Source: Bacillota bacterium (GTDB lineage: Bacteria; Bacillota; Clostridia; Oscillospirales; Ruminococcaceae). Taken from it: a DNA stretch of 64,000 nucleotides. Numbering within the stretch: position 1 is the stretch's first letter; each line of letters starts with the position of its first letter. A model generated the notes under the pieces. It was not told the origin of the DNA, ran no database searches, and worked only from the letters and a program-made list of their open reading frames with translations. Location: assembly GCA_023388515.1 (NCBI GenBank), contig JAEWGD010000006.1, positions 1 through 64,000 of the forward strand, read 5' to 3'. A program made the position numbers and the translations under genes. This document shows, in pieces, positions 33,163 to 41,338 of the stretch.

Positions 33163-33249
33163 ACAAATATACAAAAATGATATATAATGTTTGATAAAGC
33201 ATTGATAAAAATGCTGAAAAGTTTTATAATGTCTGTAAGGAGTTAAATA

Positions 33250-33798
33250 ATGCGTGTAATTACGGGAATAGCAAGGGGACGTCGTTTGGAAACACTTGTA
33301 GGGAATGATGTTCGTCCTACTGCTGATAAAGTTAAAGAAGCAATTTTTTCAGCTATACATTTTGATATAGGTGGAGCAAAGGTTTTGGATTTATTTTGTG
33401 GAAGTGGACAGCTAGGGATTGAAGCGTTGAGTCGTGGAGCAGAATATTCTGTATTTGTTGATAAATATAAAGAATCAATTGCAGTAGCAAAAAAGAATAT
33501 AGGAGCTGTTGGTTTTTCAGATATATCAAAAGTAGTTCATATGGATAGCTTGGACTTCCTAAAGCAAACAGAATTAAGTTTTGATATTGCTCTTCTTGAC
33601 CCACCATATAAAAAGGGACTTGTTATATCAGCGTTGGAGCATTTATCTGAAAAGATGAATGACGGTGGAAAAGTAATATGTGAACATGAATTAGAACTGG
33701 ATTTGCCTGAAAGAGTAGGGGAGTTAAGGTTAAGTAAAACATATAAATATGGTAAGGTTAAGGTTAGCCTTTATGAAAAAGGCCCTAAGGGGGAGTAG
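33250..33798 (+). CDS. rsmD: 16S rRNA (guanine-N2) methyltransferase
   Basis: 182 residues. The family opening RVITGIARGRRLE is followed by RPTADKVKEAIFS, the SAM site DLFCGSGQLGIEALSRGA near residue 48, and the catalytic NPPY-like LLDPPYKKG near 117. RsmD methylates G966 (E. coli numbering) in 16S rRNA. It stands next to coaD, a pairing kept in many bacteria. GGAG lies before the ATG. Confidence 0.93.
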   Translation: MRVITGIARGRRLETLVGNDVRPTADKVKEAIFSAIHFDIGGAKVLDLFCGSGQLGIEALSRGAEYSVFVDKYKESIAVAKKNIGAVGFSDISKVVHMDSLDFLKQTELSFDIALLDPPYKKGLVISALEHLSEKMNDGGKVICEHELELDLPERVGELRLSKTYKYGKVKVSLYEKGPKGE

Positions 33799-33804
33799 GT
33801 ATTA

Positions 33805-34305
33805 ATGAGAAGAATAGCAGTATGTCCTGGTAGTTTTGATCCTATTACATTTGGGCATGTAGATATTATAACAAGGGCGTCAAAGCTGTTTGATAAGGTG
33901 ATAGTACTTATATCAGCTAATGCAGAAAAAAACACTAGCTTTTCGTATACTGAAAGATTGAATTTTATTGAGAGAGTAACTTCAGACTTGGATAATGTTG
34001 TAATTGATATTTTAGATGGGTTATTAGCTAATTATGTAAAGGATGTTGGGGCAATTGCGATTGTAAAGGGCTTACGAGCTGTGAGCGACTTTGAGTATGA
34101 GTTTCAGATGGCATTGGCTAATAAAAAATTATATGAGGGCGCAGAAACAGTTTTCCTAACCACAAGTGCAGAAAATATGTATCTTAGCTCAAGCGTTGTA
34201 AAGCAGATTGCCAGCTTTGGTGGCGATATCAGTCATTTTGTACCTGGATGTGTTTTAGATGATATAAAAAACAGGTTGGTAAAGGAGAATAAAAATGAAT
34301 ATTGA
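33805..34305 (+). CDS. coaD: Phosphopantetheine adenylyltransferase
   Basis: 166 residues. It transfers AMP to 4'-phosphopantetheine in CoA synthesis. The nucleotidyltransferase signature CPGSFDPITFGHVDII is at residues 7-22, with the (T/H)xGH motif. VKGLRAVSDFEYE lies near 88, and TSAENMYLSSSVVKQIA near 120. It starts 6 bases after rsmD. CoA made here also serves the acyl-CoA synthetase at 1114. Confidence 0.95.
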   Translation: MRRIAVCPGSFDPITFGHVDIITRASKLFDKVIVLISANAEKNTSFSYTERLNFIERVTSDLDNVVIDILDGLLANYVKDVGAIAIVKGLRAVSDFEYEFQMALANKKLYEGAETVFLTTSAENMYLSSSVVKQIASFGGDISHFVPGCVLDDIKNRLVKENKNEY

Positions 34306-34762
34306 TGAAATATTAGATGAAATGGATGAACTTTTGGATAAGTCACCATCTGTCCCTTTTTCTGCTCATAAAGCTATGGTAGATGTGGAAAGGGTGAGAG
34401 ATTTAATAAACGACGTACGTTTGAATATTCCACAGGAGATAAAAAGAGCGAAGCTTATTGACTTTGATTGTAATAGGATTATAAAAGAAGCTGAATCAAA
34501 AGCAGAGTCGATAGTGAGGAAGGCTGAGGAACGTGCAAAGGTAATAGTATCGAATGATGCTATTGTTAAAGAGGCGAAGCAAAAGGCGATTGATATGCTT
34601 ACTAAGGCACAGTCAAGTTCTAAGGATATAAAGAGTGCTACTAATACATATGTAAATAATATATTGTCGGACACTGAGAGATACTTGCAAGACAGCTTGC
34701 AAAATGTAAAAAAGACAAAACAGGAGATTACTCAGGTTAAAAGCACACCTCAAAGGGTTTGA
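34295..34762 (+). CDS. Coiled-coil protein of unknown function
   Basis: 155 residues, almost wholly charged and helical: an acidic N-terminus (DEILDEMDELLDKSP), then Ala/Lys/Glu heptads (KEAESKAESIVRKAEERAK) like those in DivIVA and V-type ATPase subunit H. The ATG overlaps the last 11 bases of coaD, with AAAGGAG inside coaD, which implies coupled translation. Similar small coiled-coil proteins follow coaD in other Clostridia, but their role is not known to me. Confidence 0.7.
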   Translation: MNIDEILDEMDELLDKSPSVPFSAHKAMVDVERVRDLINDVRLNIPQEIKRAKLIDFDCNRIIKEAESKAESIVRKAEERAKVIVSNDAIVKEAKQKAIDMLTKAQSSSKDIKSATNTYVNNILSDTERYLQDSLQNVKKTKQEITQVKSTPQRV

Positions 34763-34862
34763 TAAAATAATTTTTAACAAGGTATGCATTGCAGAAAATC
34801 ATAAATTTTAAATATTATATTGCACTAATGTAAAAGAATATGATGATATTAATGTAAAATCC

Positions 34863-34891
34863 TTGACAAGTGTGAAAGTTTATGATAAAAT
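34863..34891 (+). promoter_or_regulatory. Promoter of the rplU-prp-rpmA operon
   Basis: TTGACA (34863-34868) and TAAAAT (34886-34891) with a 17-base spacer. The start point near 34898 lies at the front of the L21 leader. Confidence 0.75.
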
Positions 34892-34894
34892 AAT

Positions 34895-34977
34895 AGAGCC
34901 GCATATGTACGGTCTAATAAAATATACAATTGTATATACCGTTTGTAGCGAGTTTTATAGAAAAGGCAGGTGCCAAA
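34895..34977 (+). promoter_or_regulatory. Ribosomal L21 leader RNA
   Basis: The 80-base leader contains ACGGT pairing with ACCGT around a TATACAATTGTATA hairpin, and a short GGC-AGGT-GCC element that carries the ribosome site (AGGTG, 6 bases before the ATG). Position and build match the L21 leader described in Firmicutes, thought to sense a ribosomal protein of the operon. Confidence 0.6.
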
Positions 34978-35289
34978 ATGTACGCAGTTATTGAAACAGG
35001 CGGAAAACAATATCAGGTTAAAGAGGGCGATGTTGTTTTTATTGAGAAGTTGAATTATGAAGTTAATCAAACCGTTAGCTTTGACAAGATTGTTGCAGTT
35101 GGAACAGATAATGGTTTAAAAATTGGAGCTCCATATGTTAGCGGTGCAACAGTGGAAGCAAAGGTTTTGAAGAATGGTAAGGGTAAAAAGATTACTGTAT
35201 TTACCTATAAGCCAAAGAAAAGTTCAAAAAGAAAATTGGGACATAGACAGCAGTATACTTCAGTTATGATTGAAGCAATTAAAGCTTAA
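34978..35289 (+). CDS. rplU: Ribosomal protein bL21
   Basis: 103 residues. It begins MYAVIETGGKQYQVKEGDVV and ends with the conserved RKLGHRQQYT near residue 88. It binds 23S rRNA domain II. The ATG at 34978 is used; an earlier in-frame ATG lies inside the leader RNA. First gene of the operon with prp and rpmA. Confidence 0.97.
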   Translation: MYAVIETGGKQYQVKEGDVVFIEKLNYEVNQTVSFDKIVAVGTDNGLKIGAPYVSGATVEAKVLKNGKGKKITVFTYKPKKSSKRKLGHRQQYTSVMIEAIKA

Positions 35290-35290
35290 T

Positions 35291-35608
35291 ATGATTCTCG
35301 TTAATTTTTTCAAAAGGAACGATGAATATTTAGGCTTTCAAATAAGTGGACACGCAGGTTATGACGATGTTGGCATGGATATTGCTTGTGCAAGCGTATC
35401 TTCAGCAGTTCAATTAACTGCTAATACAATTACTGATTTTATGAATATTAAGGCTGATGTTGATGTTTCGTTAAATGTCATTAGCTTAAAAATAAATGAA
35501 GATTGTGCTAGGATGGGTTCAATTATGATTGAAAGTTTAAAATGTCATTTGGAATTATTATCGCAACAATTTGATGAAACAATTACAATAAAAGCTACGG
35601 AGGTGTAA
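35291..35608 (+). CDS. prp: Ribosomal processing cysteine protease Prp
   Basis: 105 residues. The catalytic His is in GFQISGHAGYDD and the catalytic Cys in DIACASVSSAVQL, both near residues 17-40. Prp removes the N-terminal extension of bL27 in Firmicutes, and the bL27 encoded directly downstream does carry such an extension. The ATG lies one base after the rplU stop codon, so translation is probably coupled; rpmA starts 4 bases after the prp stop. Confidence 0.93.
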   Translation: MILVNFFKRNDEYLGFQISGHAGYDDVGMDIACASVSSAVQLTANTITDFMNIKADVDVSLNVISLKINEDCARMGSIMIESLKCHLELLSQQFDETITIKATEV

Positions 35609-35612
35609 GATA

Positions 35613-35894
35613 ATGATAAATATTAGTATGCAATTTTTTGCACATAAAAAGGGTGTAGGTTCTACAAAGAACGGCCGTGATTCAGAGTCAAAAAGATTGG
35701 GAGTTAAGAGAGCTGATGGTCAGTTTGTTTTAGCTGGTAATATTTTGGTTCGTCAACGTGGTACACATATCCATCCTGGAAATGGTGTTGGCAAGGGTTC
35801 TGATGATACATTGTTCGCAATGGTTAGTGGCAAGGTAAAGTTTGAGCGTGTAGGTCGTGACCGTAAAAGAGTATCCGTTTACGCAGAGCAGTAA
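35613..35894 (+). CDS. rpmA: Ribosomal protein bL27 with cleavable leader
   Basis: 93 residues. The N-terminus INISMQFFAHKKGVGSTKNG contains the Prp cleavage site after QFF; the mature protein starts at AHKKG, whose flexible end reaches the peptidyl transferase centre. The rest (LGVKRADGQFVLAGNILVRQ, then RGTHIHPGNGVGKGSDDTLF) is normal. GGAGG is upstream. Confidence 0.96.
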   Translation: MINISMQFFAHKKGVGSTKNGRDSESKRLGVKRADGQFVLAGNILVRQRGTHIHPGNGVGKGSDDTLFAMVSGKVKFERVGRDRKRVSVYAEQ

Positions 35895-35916
35895 TCGGGA
35901 ATAAAACATTAAAATT

Positions 35917-35947
35917 AATCCCGAGCTTTTGCTTGGGATTTTGTTTT
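35917..35947 (+). terminator. Terminator after rpmA
   Basis: AATCCCGAGC and GCTTGGGATT form a 10-bp stem with a TTTT loop, then TTGTTTT. It separates the ribosomal operon from obgE. Confidence 0.8.
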
Positions 35948-35995
35948 ATACACATTCCTTTAGCTTTGGCAATTGGAATTATAGAGGAGAATAAA

Positions 35996-37273
35996 ATGTT
36001 TGTAGATAAGGCTAAAATAATAATTAAAGCTGGTGACGGTGGAGATGGTGCAGTATCATTTCATCGAGAAAAGTATGTTAACGCTGGTGGACCTGATGGT
36101 GGAGATGGTGGAAAAGGTGGCGATATTGTCTTTTTAGTTGATGATAATTTTTCGACGCTAATTGACTTTAAATATAAAAAAAAATACGTTGCAGATAGTG
36201 GCGAAAATGGAGGAGCAAAGAAATGCTCTGGAAGAGCCGCAAAGGATTTAATTATAAAGATACCAAGAGGTACGGTTGTAAGGGAAGCTAAAACTGGAAG
36301 AATAATGGCAGATTTGTCAGGGGATGAACCTGTGATTTTATGCAAGGGAGGAAAGGGTGGTAAGGGGAATTCTAATTTTGCCACATCCACACGTCAGATA
36401 CCTCGTTTTGCAAAACCTGGTTTTCCTGGAGATGAATTTGAAATTATACTTGAACTAAAACTTATTGCCGATGTAGGATTGGTTGGGTTTCCTAATGTGG
36501 GCAAGTCAACGCTTATTTCTGTTGTAAGTTCTGCGAAACCTAATATCGCTAATTACCACTTTACAACATTGACGCCTGTTTTAGGGGTAGTTAGCGTTGA
36601 GGAAGAAAAATCATTTGTTATGGCTGATATTCCTGGATTGATTGAGGGTGCAAGTGAAGGAATAGGCTTGGGGCATGAATTTTTAAGGCATGTGGAACGT
36701 TGCAGACTTATTGTTCATATTTTAGATGTTTCAGGAATTGAGGGTAGAAACCCTATTGAAGATTTTGAGATTATAAATGCTGAATTGAAGAATTTTAGTG
36801 AGGATTTATCTAAGTGTCCACAGATTGTAGCAGGAAATAAAAGTGATATGGCTACTGAGGAGAAGATTGATGAATTGAGGAGTTACATTGAGTCTAAGGG
36901 ACTAAAGTTTTTCTTGATTTCTGCTGCAACAACACAGGGAACATCTGAGTTAATTTATGAAGTTTCACAGGTACTGGATTCACTTCCACCAGTTAAGATT
37001 TATGACGCAGAGCCGATTATTATGTCACAATTTGATGATACGGTTGGGAATAATAAGAAGTTTGAAATTGAATTAGAAGACGGAGTTTATTATGTTGATG
37101 CAAAATGGCTTGAACCAATTATGCGAACAATTAACATGGATGATTACTCTTCGTTACAGTATTTTCAGCGTGTTTTGCGTAGCAGTGGCATAATAGATAA
37201 GCTACTGGAAATGGGCATACAGGAAAATGGAACGGTTAATATTTTAGGGTATCAATTTGATTTTATTAACTAA
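35996..37273 (+). CDS. obgE: GTPase Obg
   Basis: 425 residues. The glycine-rich Obg fold is residues 1-158 (IKAGDGGDGAVSFHREKYV, GGPDGGDGGKGGDI). The GTPase domain has G1 GFPNVGKST near 166, the switch regions and G3 ADIPGLIEGA, and G4 AGNKSD near 280. A C-terminal OCT domain follows from about 345. It works in late 50S assembly and, in Bacillus, sporulation and stress signalling. GAGGAG lies before the ATG at 35996; the longer frame upstream has no ribosome site. Confidence 0.96.
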   Translation: MFVDKAKIIIKAGDGGDGAVSFHREKYVNAGGPDGGDGGKGGDIVFLVDDNFSTLIDFKYKKKYVADSGENGGAKKCSGRAAKDLIIKIPRGTVVREAKTGRIMADLSGDEPVILCKGGKGGKGNSNFATSTRQIPRFAKPGFPGDEFEIILELKLIADVGLVGFPNVGKSTLISVVSSAKPNIANYHFTTLTPVLGVVSVEEEKSFVMADIPGLIEGASEGIGLGHEFLRHVERCRLIVHILDVSGIEGRNPIEDFEIINAELKNFSEDLSKCPQIVAGNKSDMATEEKIDELRSYIESKGLKFFLISAATTQGTSELIYEVSQVLDSLPPVKIYDAEPIIMSQFDDTVGNNKKFEIELEDGVYYVDAKWLEPIMRTINMDDYSSLQYFQRVLRSSGIIDKLLEMGIQENGTVNILGYQFDFIN

Positions 37274-37302
37274 TTTTAACTATATTATGGAGATGTTAAC
37301 TT

Positions 37303-37710
37303 ATGATTGAAAAACTTGACATAAGGGAAGTTAACCAGTTTAGCCCATTAGCACTAGCATTTTTAGGTGATGCTGTTTATGAACAGCTAGTTAGGGAACG
37401 ACTTGTTATTGAAGCAAATATGCCTGCTGGAAAGCTTCATGATATGAAGATAAAGCGTGTATGCTCAACGTATCAGTCAAATGCTGTTGAAATATTAAAA
37501 GAGAATTTGACTGAAGAAGAACATATTATATATAAAAGGGGCAGAAATGCTTCGGGGAACAATGTTCCGAAAAGTGCAAATGCTTGTGATTATAGGCGTG
37601 CAACAGGTCTTGAATGCTTGTTTGGGTATCTGCATTTATTAGGTAACAAGAATAGAATAGACGAATTGTTTGATGTAATATGGAAAATGGAGAAAGTCGA
37701 GGAGAATTAG
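37303..37710 (+). CDS. mrnC: Mini-ribonuclease III
   Basis: 135 residues. An RNase III catalytic domain without a double-stranded RNA-binding domain. Seen: SPLALAFLGDAVYEQLVRERL near residue 13, with the catalytic acidic residues, and RGRNASGNNVPKSANACDYRRATGLECLFGYL in pieces later. It matures 23S rRNA ends in Firmicutes. GGAG precedes the ATG. It ends 1 base before the YebC gene. Confidence 0.92.
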   Translation: MIEKLDIREVNQFSPLALAFLGDAVYEQLVRERLVIEANMPAGKLHDMKIKRVCSTYQSNAVEILKENLTEEEHIIYKRGRNASGNNVPKSANACDYRRATGLECLFGYLHLLGNKNRIDELFDVIWKMEKVEEN

Positions 37711-37711
37711 T

Positions 37712-38440
37712 ATGTCAGGGCATTCTAAATGGAGCAATATTAAAAGACGTAAGGAAGCTACCGATGCTGTAAGAGCAAAGATTTTCACGAAAATAGGTCG
37801 TGAAATGATTGTTTGCATAAAAGAAGGTGGAGCAGACCCTAATAACAATGCAAAACTTCGTGATTTAATTACAAAAGCGAAGTCTAACAATGTACCAAAT
37901 GATAATATTGAGCGATTGATTAAAAAAGCATCTGGTGAGGGCAATAAAGAAAGTTTTGAAGACATGGTTTATGAGGGCTATGGTCCAAATGGTGTAGCAG
38001 TTATTGTCGAATGTTTAACTGACAATAAGAATCGTACTGCTGGGGAAGTACGTCATTATTTTGATAAATATGGTGGGAATCTTGGCACACCTGGTTGTGT
38101 TTCGTTTATGTTTTCTCAAAAGGGAATTATCATGATTGAGAATGACGGAATTGACGAGGACAAAATTATGGAGGACTGTTTTGAATTTGGTGCTGATGAC
38201 TTTTCTGTTGAGGATGAAACTATTGAAGTCACCACAACGCCTGCGAACACTCATGGCTTAAGGGAGAGTTTAGCTGAGCTAGGGTATAATATACTTTCAG
38301 CAGAAATAGAGCAAGTACCAGCGACATATACCACACTTACTGATGAGGATAGTATAAAGAAGATGAATAATCTACTTGATCATCTTGAAGATAATGATGA
38401 TGTTCAAAATGTTTGGCATAACTGGGATATGGCTGAATAG
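37712..38440 (+). CDS. YebC/TACO1-family protein
   Basis: 242 residues. The N-terminus MSGHSKWSNIKRRKEATDA is diagnostic, with IGREMIVCIKEGGADPNNN and VYEGYGPNGVAVIVE later. This family was first called a transcription regulator; recent work on its members points to relief of ribosome stalling at prolines and similar motifs. It lies one base after mrnC, with GGAG inside that gene's end. Confidence 0.93.
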   Translation: MSGHSKWSNIKRRKEATDAVRAKIFTKIGREMIVCIKEGGADPNNNAKLRDLITKAKSNNVPNDNIERLIKKASGEGNKESFEDMVYEGYGPNGVAVIVECLTDNKNRTAGEVRHYFDKYGGNLGTPGCVSFMFSQKGIIMIENDGIDEDKIMEDCFEFGADDFSVEDETIEVTTTPANTHGLRESLAELGYNILSAEIEQVPATYTTLTDEDSIKKMNNLLDHLEDNDDVQNVWHNWDMAE

Positions 38441-38467
38441 TTTAATTGCTTTTTATATTATAGAATA

Positions 38468-38506
38468 AACTCCACCTTATTTAGTGTAATTGAGGTGGAG
38501 TTTTGA
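38468..38506 (+). terminator. Terminator after the YebC gene
   Basis: ACTCCACCT (38469-38477) pairs with AGGTGGAGT (38493-38501), with TTTTG following. Confidence 0.8.
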
Positions 38507-38516
38507 TGTAAGTATT

Positions 38517-38554
38517 TTATTTAACATAATATTTAACATAATATTTAACATAAT
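38517..38554. repeat. Three copies of a 12-base tandem repeat
   Basis: The unit ATTTAACATAAT occurs three times head to tail. It has no spacers, so it is not CRISPR. It lies downstream of a terminator and upstream of the rplM promoter. Confidence 0.8.
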
Positions 38555-38647
38555 GAAATGAAACATGAGATATCGAGAGAAATAGAGATATTAAGAGAGA
38601 TTTTAAGCGTAAGAGTGATATAAATTAAAAATTCGTTATTTTGGCTA

Positions 38648-38676
38648 TTGACATTTTTGTGATAAAAATATATAAT
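38648..38676 (+). promoter_or_regulatory. Promoter of rplM-rpsI
   Basis: TTGACA (38648-38653) and TATAAT (38671-38676) with a 17-base spacer: full consensus. Confidence 0.85.
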
Positions 38677-38682
38677 AGTTTA

Positions 38683-38790
38683 TGTTATGTCAAGGAATGT
38701 GCGAACACCGTTAAATCGGTACTTGCGATTGTACATTAAATATAGATAAACCCATCTGTTATTTATCTTGACCAAATTAATAATACGGAG
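38683..38790 (+). promoter_or_regulatory. Ribosomal L13 leader RNA
   Basis: About 110 transcribed bases before rplM. GTCAAG (38689-38694) pairs with CTTGAC (38767-38772) to close a branched structure that contains ACCG...CGGT and GCGA-type loops. Position and build agree with the L13 leader described in Firmicutes, through which a ribosomal protein represses the operon. Confidence 0.6.
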
Positions 38791-38798
38791 GAATATAT

Positions 38799-39227
38799 AT
38801 GTCAACTTATATGCCAAAGGCTAAAGAAGTTAGTCGTAAATGGTATGTTTTAGACGCTGAGGGCAAGTCTCTTGGACGTGTAGCAACTAAAGCAGCTCAC
38901 ATTTTACGTGGAAAACATAAACCAACATTTGTGCCTCATTTTGACGGTGGTGACCATGTTATCATTATCAACTGTGACAAGGCTGTTCTAACAGGAAATA
39001 AGTTAGAACAAAAATCATATACTTGGCACACTGGATGGATTGGTGGACTAAAGCAAGTTAAATATAAAGACTTAATGGCTACAAAAGCTGATAAGGCTAT
39101 GATGATAGCTGTAAACGGTATGCTCCCTAATAATACTTTGGGCAGAGCTGCTCTTACAAGACTAAGAGTTTATAAGGGTGTAGAACATATGCACCAAGCA
39201 CAAAAGCCTGAAAATTATGAAATATAA
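38799..39227 (+). CDS. rplM: Ribosomal protein uL13
   Basis: 142 residues. RKWYVLDAEGKSLGRVATKAA at the N-terminus, FVPHFDGGDHVIIINCDKA near 45, and AVNGMLPNNTLGRAALTRLR near 105 are typical. Early 50S assembly protein. CGGAGG precedes the ATG. It is the first gene of the rplM-rpsI pair. Confidence 0.97.
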   Translation: MSTYMPKAKEVSRKWYVLDAEGKSLGRVATKAAHILRGKHKPTFVPHFDGGDHVIIINCDKAVLTGNKLEQKSYTWHTGWIGGLKQVKYKDLMATKADKAMMIAVNGMLPNNTLGRAALTRLRVYKGVEHMHQAQKPENYEI

Positions 39228-39243
39228 AAAGGGGGTCGCTTAA

Positions 39244-39645
39244 ATGTACGAATCAAAACAAAAATATTACTACGGTACTGGTAGAAGAAAACATTCTGTT
39301 GCAAGAGTAAGAGTATATCATGGAAGTGGTAACATTACTATAAATGATAGAAACATTGATGATTATTTTGGTCTTGAAACACTAAAGCTTATTGTTCGTC
39401 AGCCAATGGATTTGACGGAAACTCTTGATAAGTTTGATATTGTATGCACCGTTGCTGGCGGTGGTGTCACAGGACAGGCTGGCGCTATTAGACATGGTTT
39501 GTCAAGAGCTTTGCTTGTTTATGACCCAGAATTAAGACCTGTATTGAAAAAGGCAGGATTCTTAACTCGTGACCCAAGAATGAAGGAAAGAAAGAAGTAC
39601 GGCTTAAAGGGTGCTCGTCGTGCTCCTCAGTTCTCAAAGAGATAA
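39244..39645 (+). CDS. rpsI: Ribosomal protein uS9
   Basis: 133 residues. YYYGTGRRKHSVARVRVYHG at the N-terminus, GGGVTGQAGAIRHGLSRALL in the middle, and the basic C-terminal tail ending QFSKR that reaches the P-site tRNA. It starts 16 bases after rplM, with GGGGG before the ATG. Confidence 0.97.
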   Translation: MYESKQKYYYGTGRRKHSVARVRVYHGSGNITINDRNIDDYFGLETLKLIVRQPMDLTETLDKFDIVCTVAGGGVTGQAGAIRHGLSRALLVYDPELRPVLKKAGFLTRDPRMKERKKYGLKGARRAPQFSKR

Positions 39646-39725
39646 TTTCAGCCCCTACAAACGGCGTATTTACGCGCTTTATGGGCAATATATTATCAAT
39701 TTGGTCTTTACAGATTGTTTTATGT

Positions 39726-39758
39726 AATCCTCTCCGATTTTTTCGGGGAGGATTTCTG
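39726..39758 (+). terminator. Terminator of rplM-rpsI
   Basis: AATCCTCTCCGA pairs with TCGGGGAGGATT (one G-U), followed by TCTGTTT. It directly abuts the IS1-family element end at 39759, suggesting the element inserted just behind it. Confidence 0.75.
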
Positions 39759-40233
39759 TTTGGTTGTGTTCTAAATATGTACTTTCCATAAATCAACACA
39801 CCAGCTGAACTCAAGAATATTGATAACCAAACCTATAACAATATTGTGCATTTCTTGTGATTTAGAGAAGCAGATAGATTTGCGTGTTGCGTTTGCCGAT
39901 AGTATGGTTATCAGGTTCTAAATTACGCTGATAACTACCCCAATCGTCGGTATAAAACATAAAAATTTCAAAAGGTTCCAATAGCCTTTTGAATTCTTTG
40001 AAAATATCATTTTTTCATCAAGTTTTGCCTCTTCAACTTGGTCATATAATAAAATATCAAACCACACTCCATATTTTTACATTTATATCTTTGCTTTCCT
40101 TCAAGTGATTTTCCGTATTTTATTACTTCTGCTTTGCTACACTTGGGGCATTTTACTTCTACTCTTGCGATATCTTTTACCTACCATTTTTATTTCATTA
40201 TATCATAAACAACAGCTTTTATACATAACCAAA
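39759..40233 (-). mobile_element. Decayed IS1-family element with internal deletion
   Basis: The ends form imperfect inverted repeats, TTTGGTTGTGTT at the left and ACATAACCAAA at the right. On the minus strand the N-terminal zinc ribbon reads VEVKCPKCSKAEVIKYGKSL then EGKQRYKCKN, typical of InsA. Further on are FYTDDWGSYQRNLEPDNHTI, which matches the second catalytic Asp region of IS1 transposase, and CFSKSQEMHNIVIGL at the C-terminus. These blocks lie in different frames and the centre is missing (475 bp against about 770 for IS1). It cannot transpose by itself. Related fragments are at 12036-12175 and perhaps 4713-4725. Confidence 0.8.
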
Positions 40234-40394
40234 AATCGGTGGTAGAAAAATCTACTGCCGATTTTACTTTTTTGTGTAATTATTACTACTTGAAAAAATT
40301 AAATAAAATTTTAATAAAGTATTCCTTAAGGTATTCTTTTTAATTACTATTTGTGTTATAATGAATAATATAAAAAAGTAAGGGGATTTAATCT

Positions 40395-41327
40395 ATGGTA
40401 ATTGAAATCAAGAATTTAGTAAAAAAATATGGTGATTTGACGGCAATTGATGACTTAAATCTTGAAATTAATGAGGGCGAGGTCTTTGGTTTATTAGGCC
40501 CAAATGGTTCGGGTAAAACTACTGCAATAAATTGTATTTTATCATTATTAAAATATGATAAGGGTCAAATCAATGTTTTTGGCAAGGAAATGACACCAAC
40601 TTCTTATGATATAAAACAGGATATAGGTGTTGTAATGCAAAATGTTGCTGTATTTAACGAACTTAGCGTCTATGAAAATATAGATTATTTTTGTGGATTA
40701 TACATAACAAACAAGGAGGAACGCAAAAAGCTTGTTAGTGAGGCGATTGATTTTGTAGGGCTTTGTGATTTTGTTAAGTTTGTACCTAAGAAGTTGAGTG
40801 GAGGATTACTTAGACGCCTTAATATAGCTTGTGGGATTGCACATAAGCCTAAGCTGATTATATTTGATGAACCAACAGTTGCAGTTGACCCACAGAGCAG
40901 AAATAGCATTCTTGAGGGGATAAAAGGGCTTAACGAGGGTGGTGCAACGATTATTTACACCTCACATTATATGGAGGAAGTCGAGCAGATTTGCACAAGA
41001 ATTGCTATAATGGATAAAGGAAAAGTAATCGCAAGTGGAACAAAGGACGAGTTGAAGGATATGTTCACACATGGAGAGAAAATTGTGCTGGAGGCATTTA
41101 ATTTGAATGAGCAACAGCTTAAAGCAATTAGCGATATATCTTATGTAGAAAATGCAGAATATAGGGATAATATTCTTACACTTCATGCAAAACAGGGTGA
41201 ACATAATCTTGTAAAAATACTTGATTATTTAGCTACTAATAAAATTTCTTATGGCAAGGTTTATTCTGAACAACCGACATTGAATGATGTTTTCCTTGAA
41301 TTAACAGGGAAAGCATTAAGAGATTAA
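40395..41327 (+). CDS. ABC exporter, ATP-binding protein
   Basis: 310 residues. Walker A GPNGSGKTT near residue 36, signature LSGGLLRRLNIA near 137, Walker B LIIFDEPTVAVD near 157, and the switch His in YTSHYMEE. A C-terminal domain of about 90 residues follows, ending LNDVFLELTGKALRD, as in drug and lipid exporters of the DrrA/NatA type. AAGGGG is upstream. It is the first gene of an exporter with two ABC-2 permeases. The substrate cannot be told. Confidence 0.9.
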   Translation: MVIEIKNLVKKYGDLTAIDDLNLEINEGEVFGLLGPNGSGKTTAINCILSLLKYDKGQINVFGKEMTPTSYDIKQDIGVVMQNVAVFNELSVYENIDYFCGLYITNKEERKKLVSEAIDFVGLCDFVKFVPKKLSGGLLRRLNIACGIAHKPKLIIFDEPTVAVDPQSRNSILEGIKGLNEGGATIIYTSHYMEEVEQICTRIAIMDKGKVIASGTKDELKDMFTHGEKIVLEAFNLNEQQLKAISDISYVENAEYRDNILTLHAKQGEHNLVKILDYLATNKISYGKVYSEQPTLNDVFLELTGKALRD

Positions 41328-41338
41328 GGGGGATTTCG

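Larger units (their letters stand above)
38441..38798. other. 358-base gap between the YebC gene and rplM
   Basis: It holds a terminator, a short 12-base tandem repeat and a purine-rich patch (38555-38600: GAGATATCGAGAGA and similar), then the promoter and leader of rplM. No gene is seen. Confidence 0.7.
39646..40394. other. 749-base gap between rpsI and the ABC exporter
   Basis: It contains the rpsI terminator, the whole decayed IS1-family element, and then about 160 AT-rich bases with the exporter's control region. There GTATTC occurs twice (40319-40324 and 40331-40336) just upstream of a TATAAT-like box near 40368. No intact gene. Confidence 0.65.

Noticed and set aside
38517..38600. Short tandem repeats as a CRISPR array
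   Set aside because: Three 12-base units without spacers, and no cas genes in the window.
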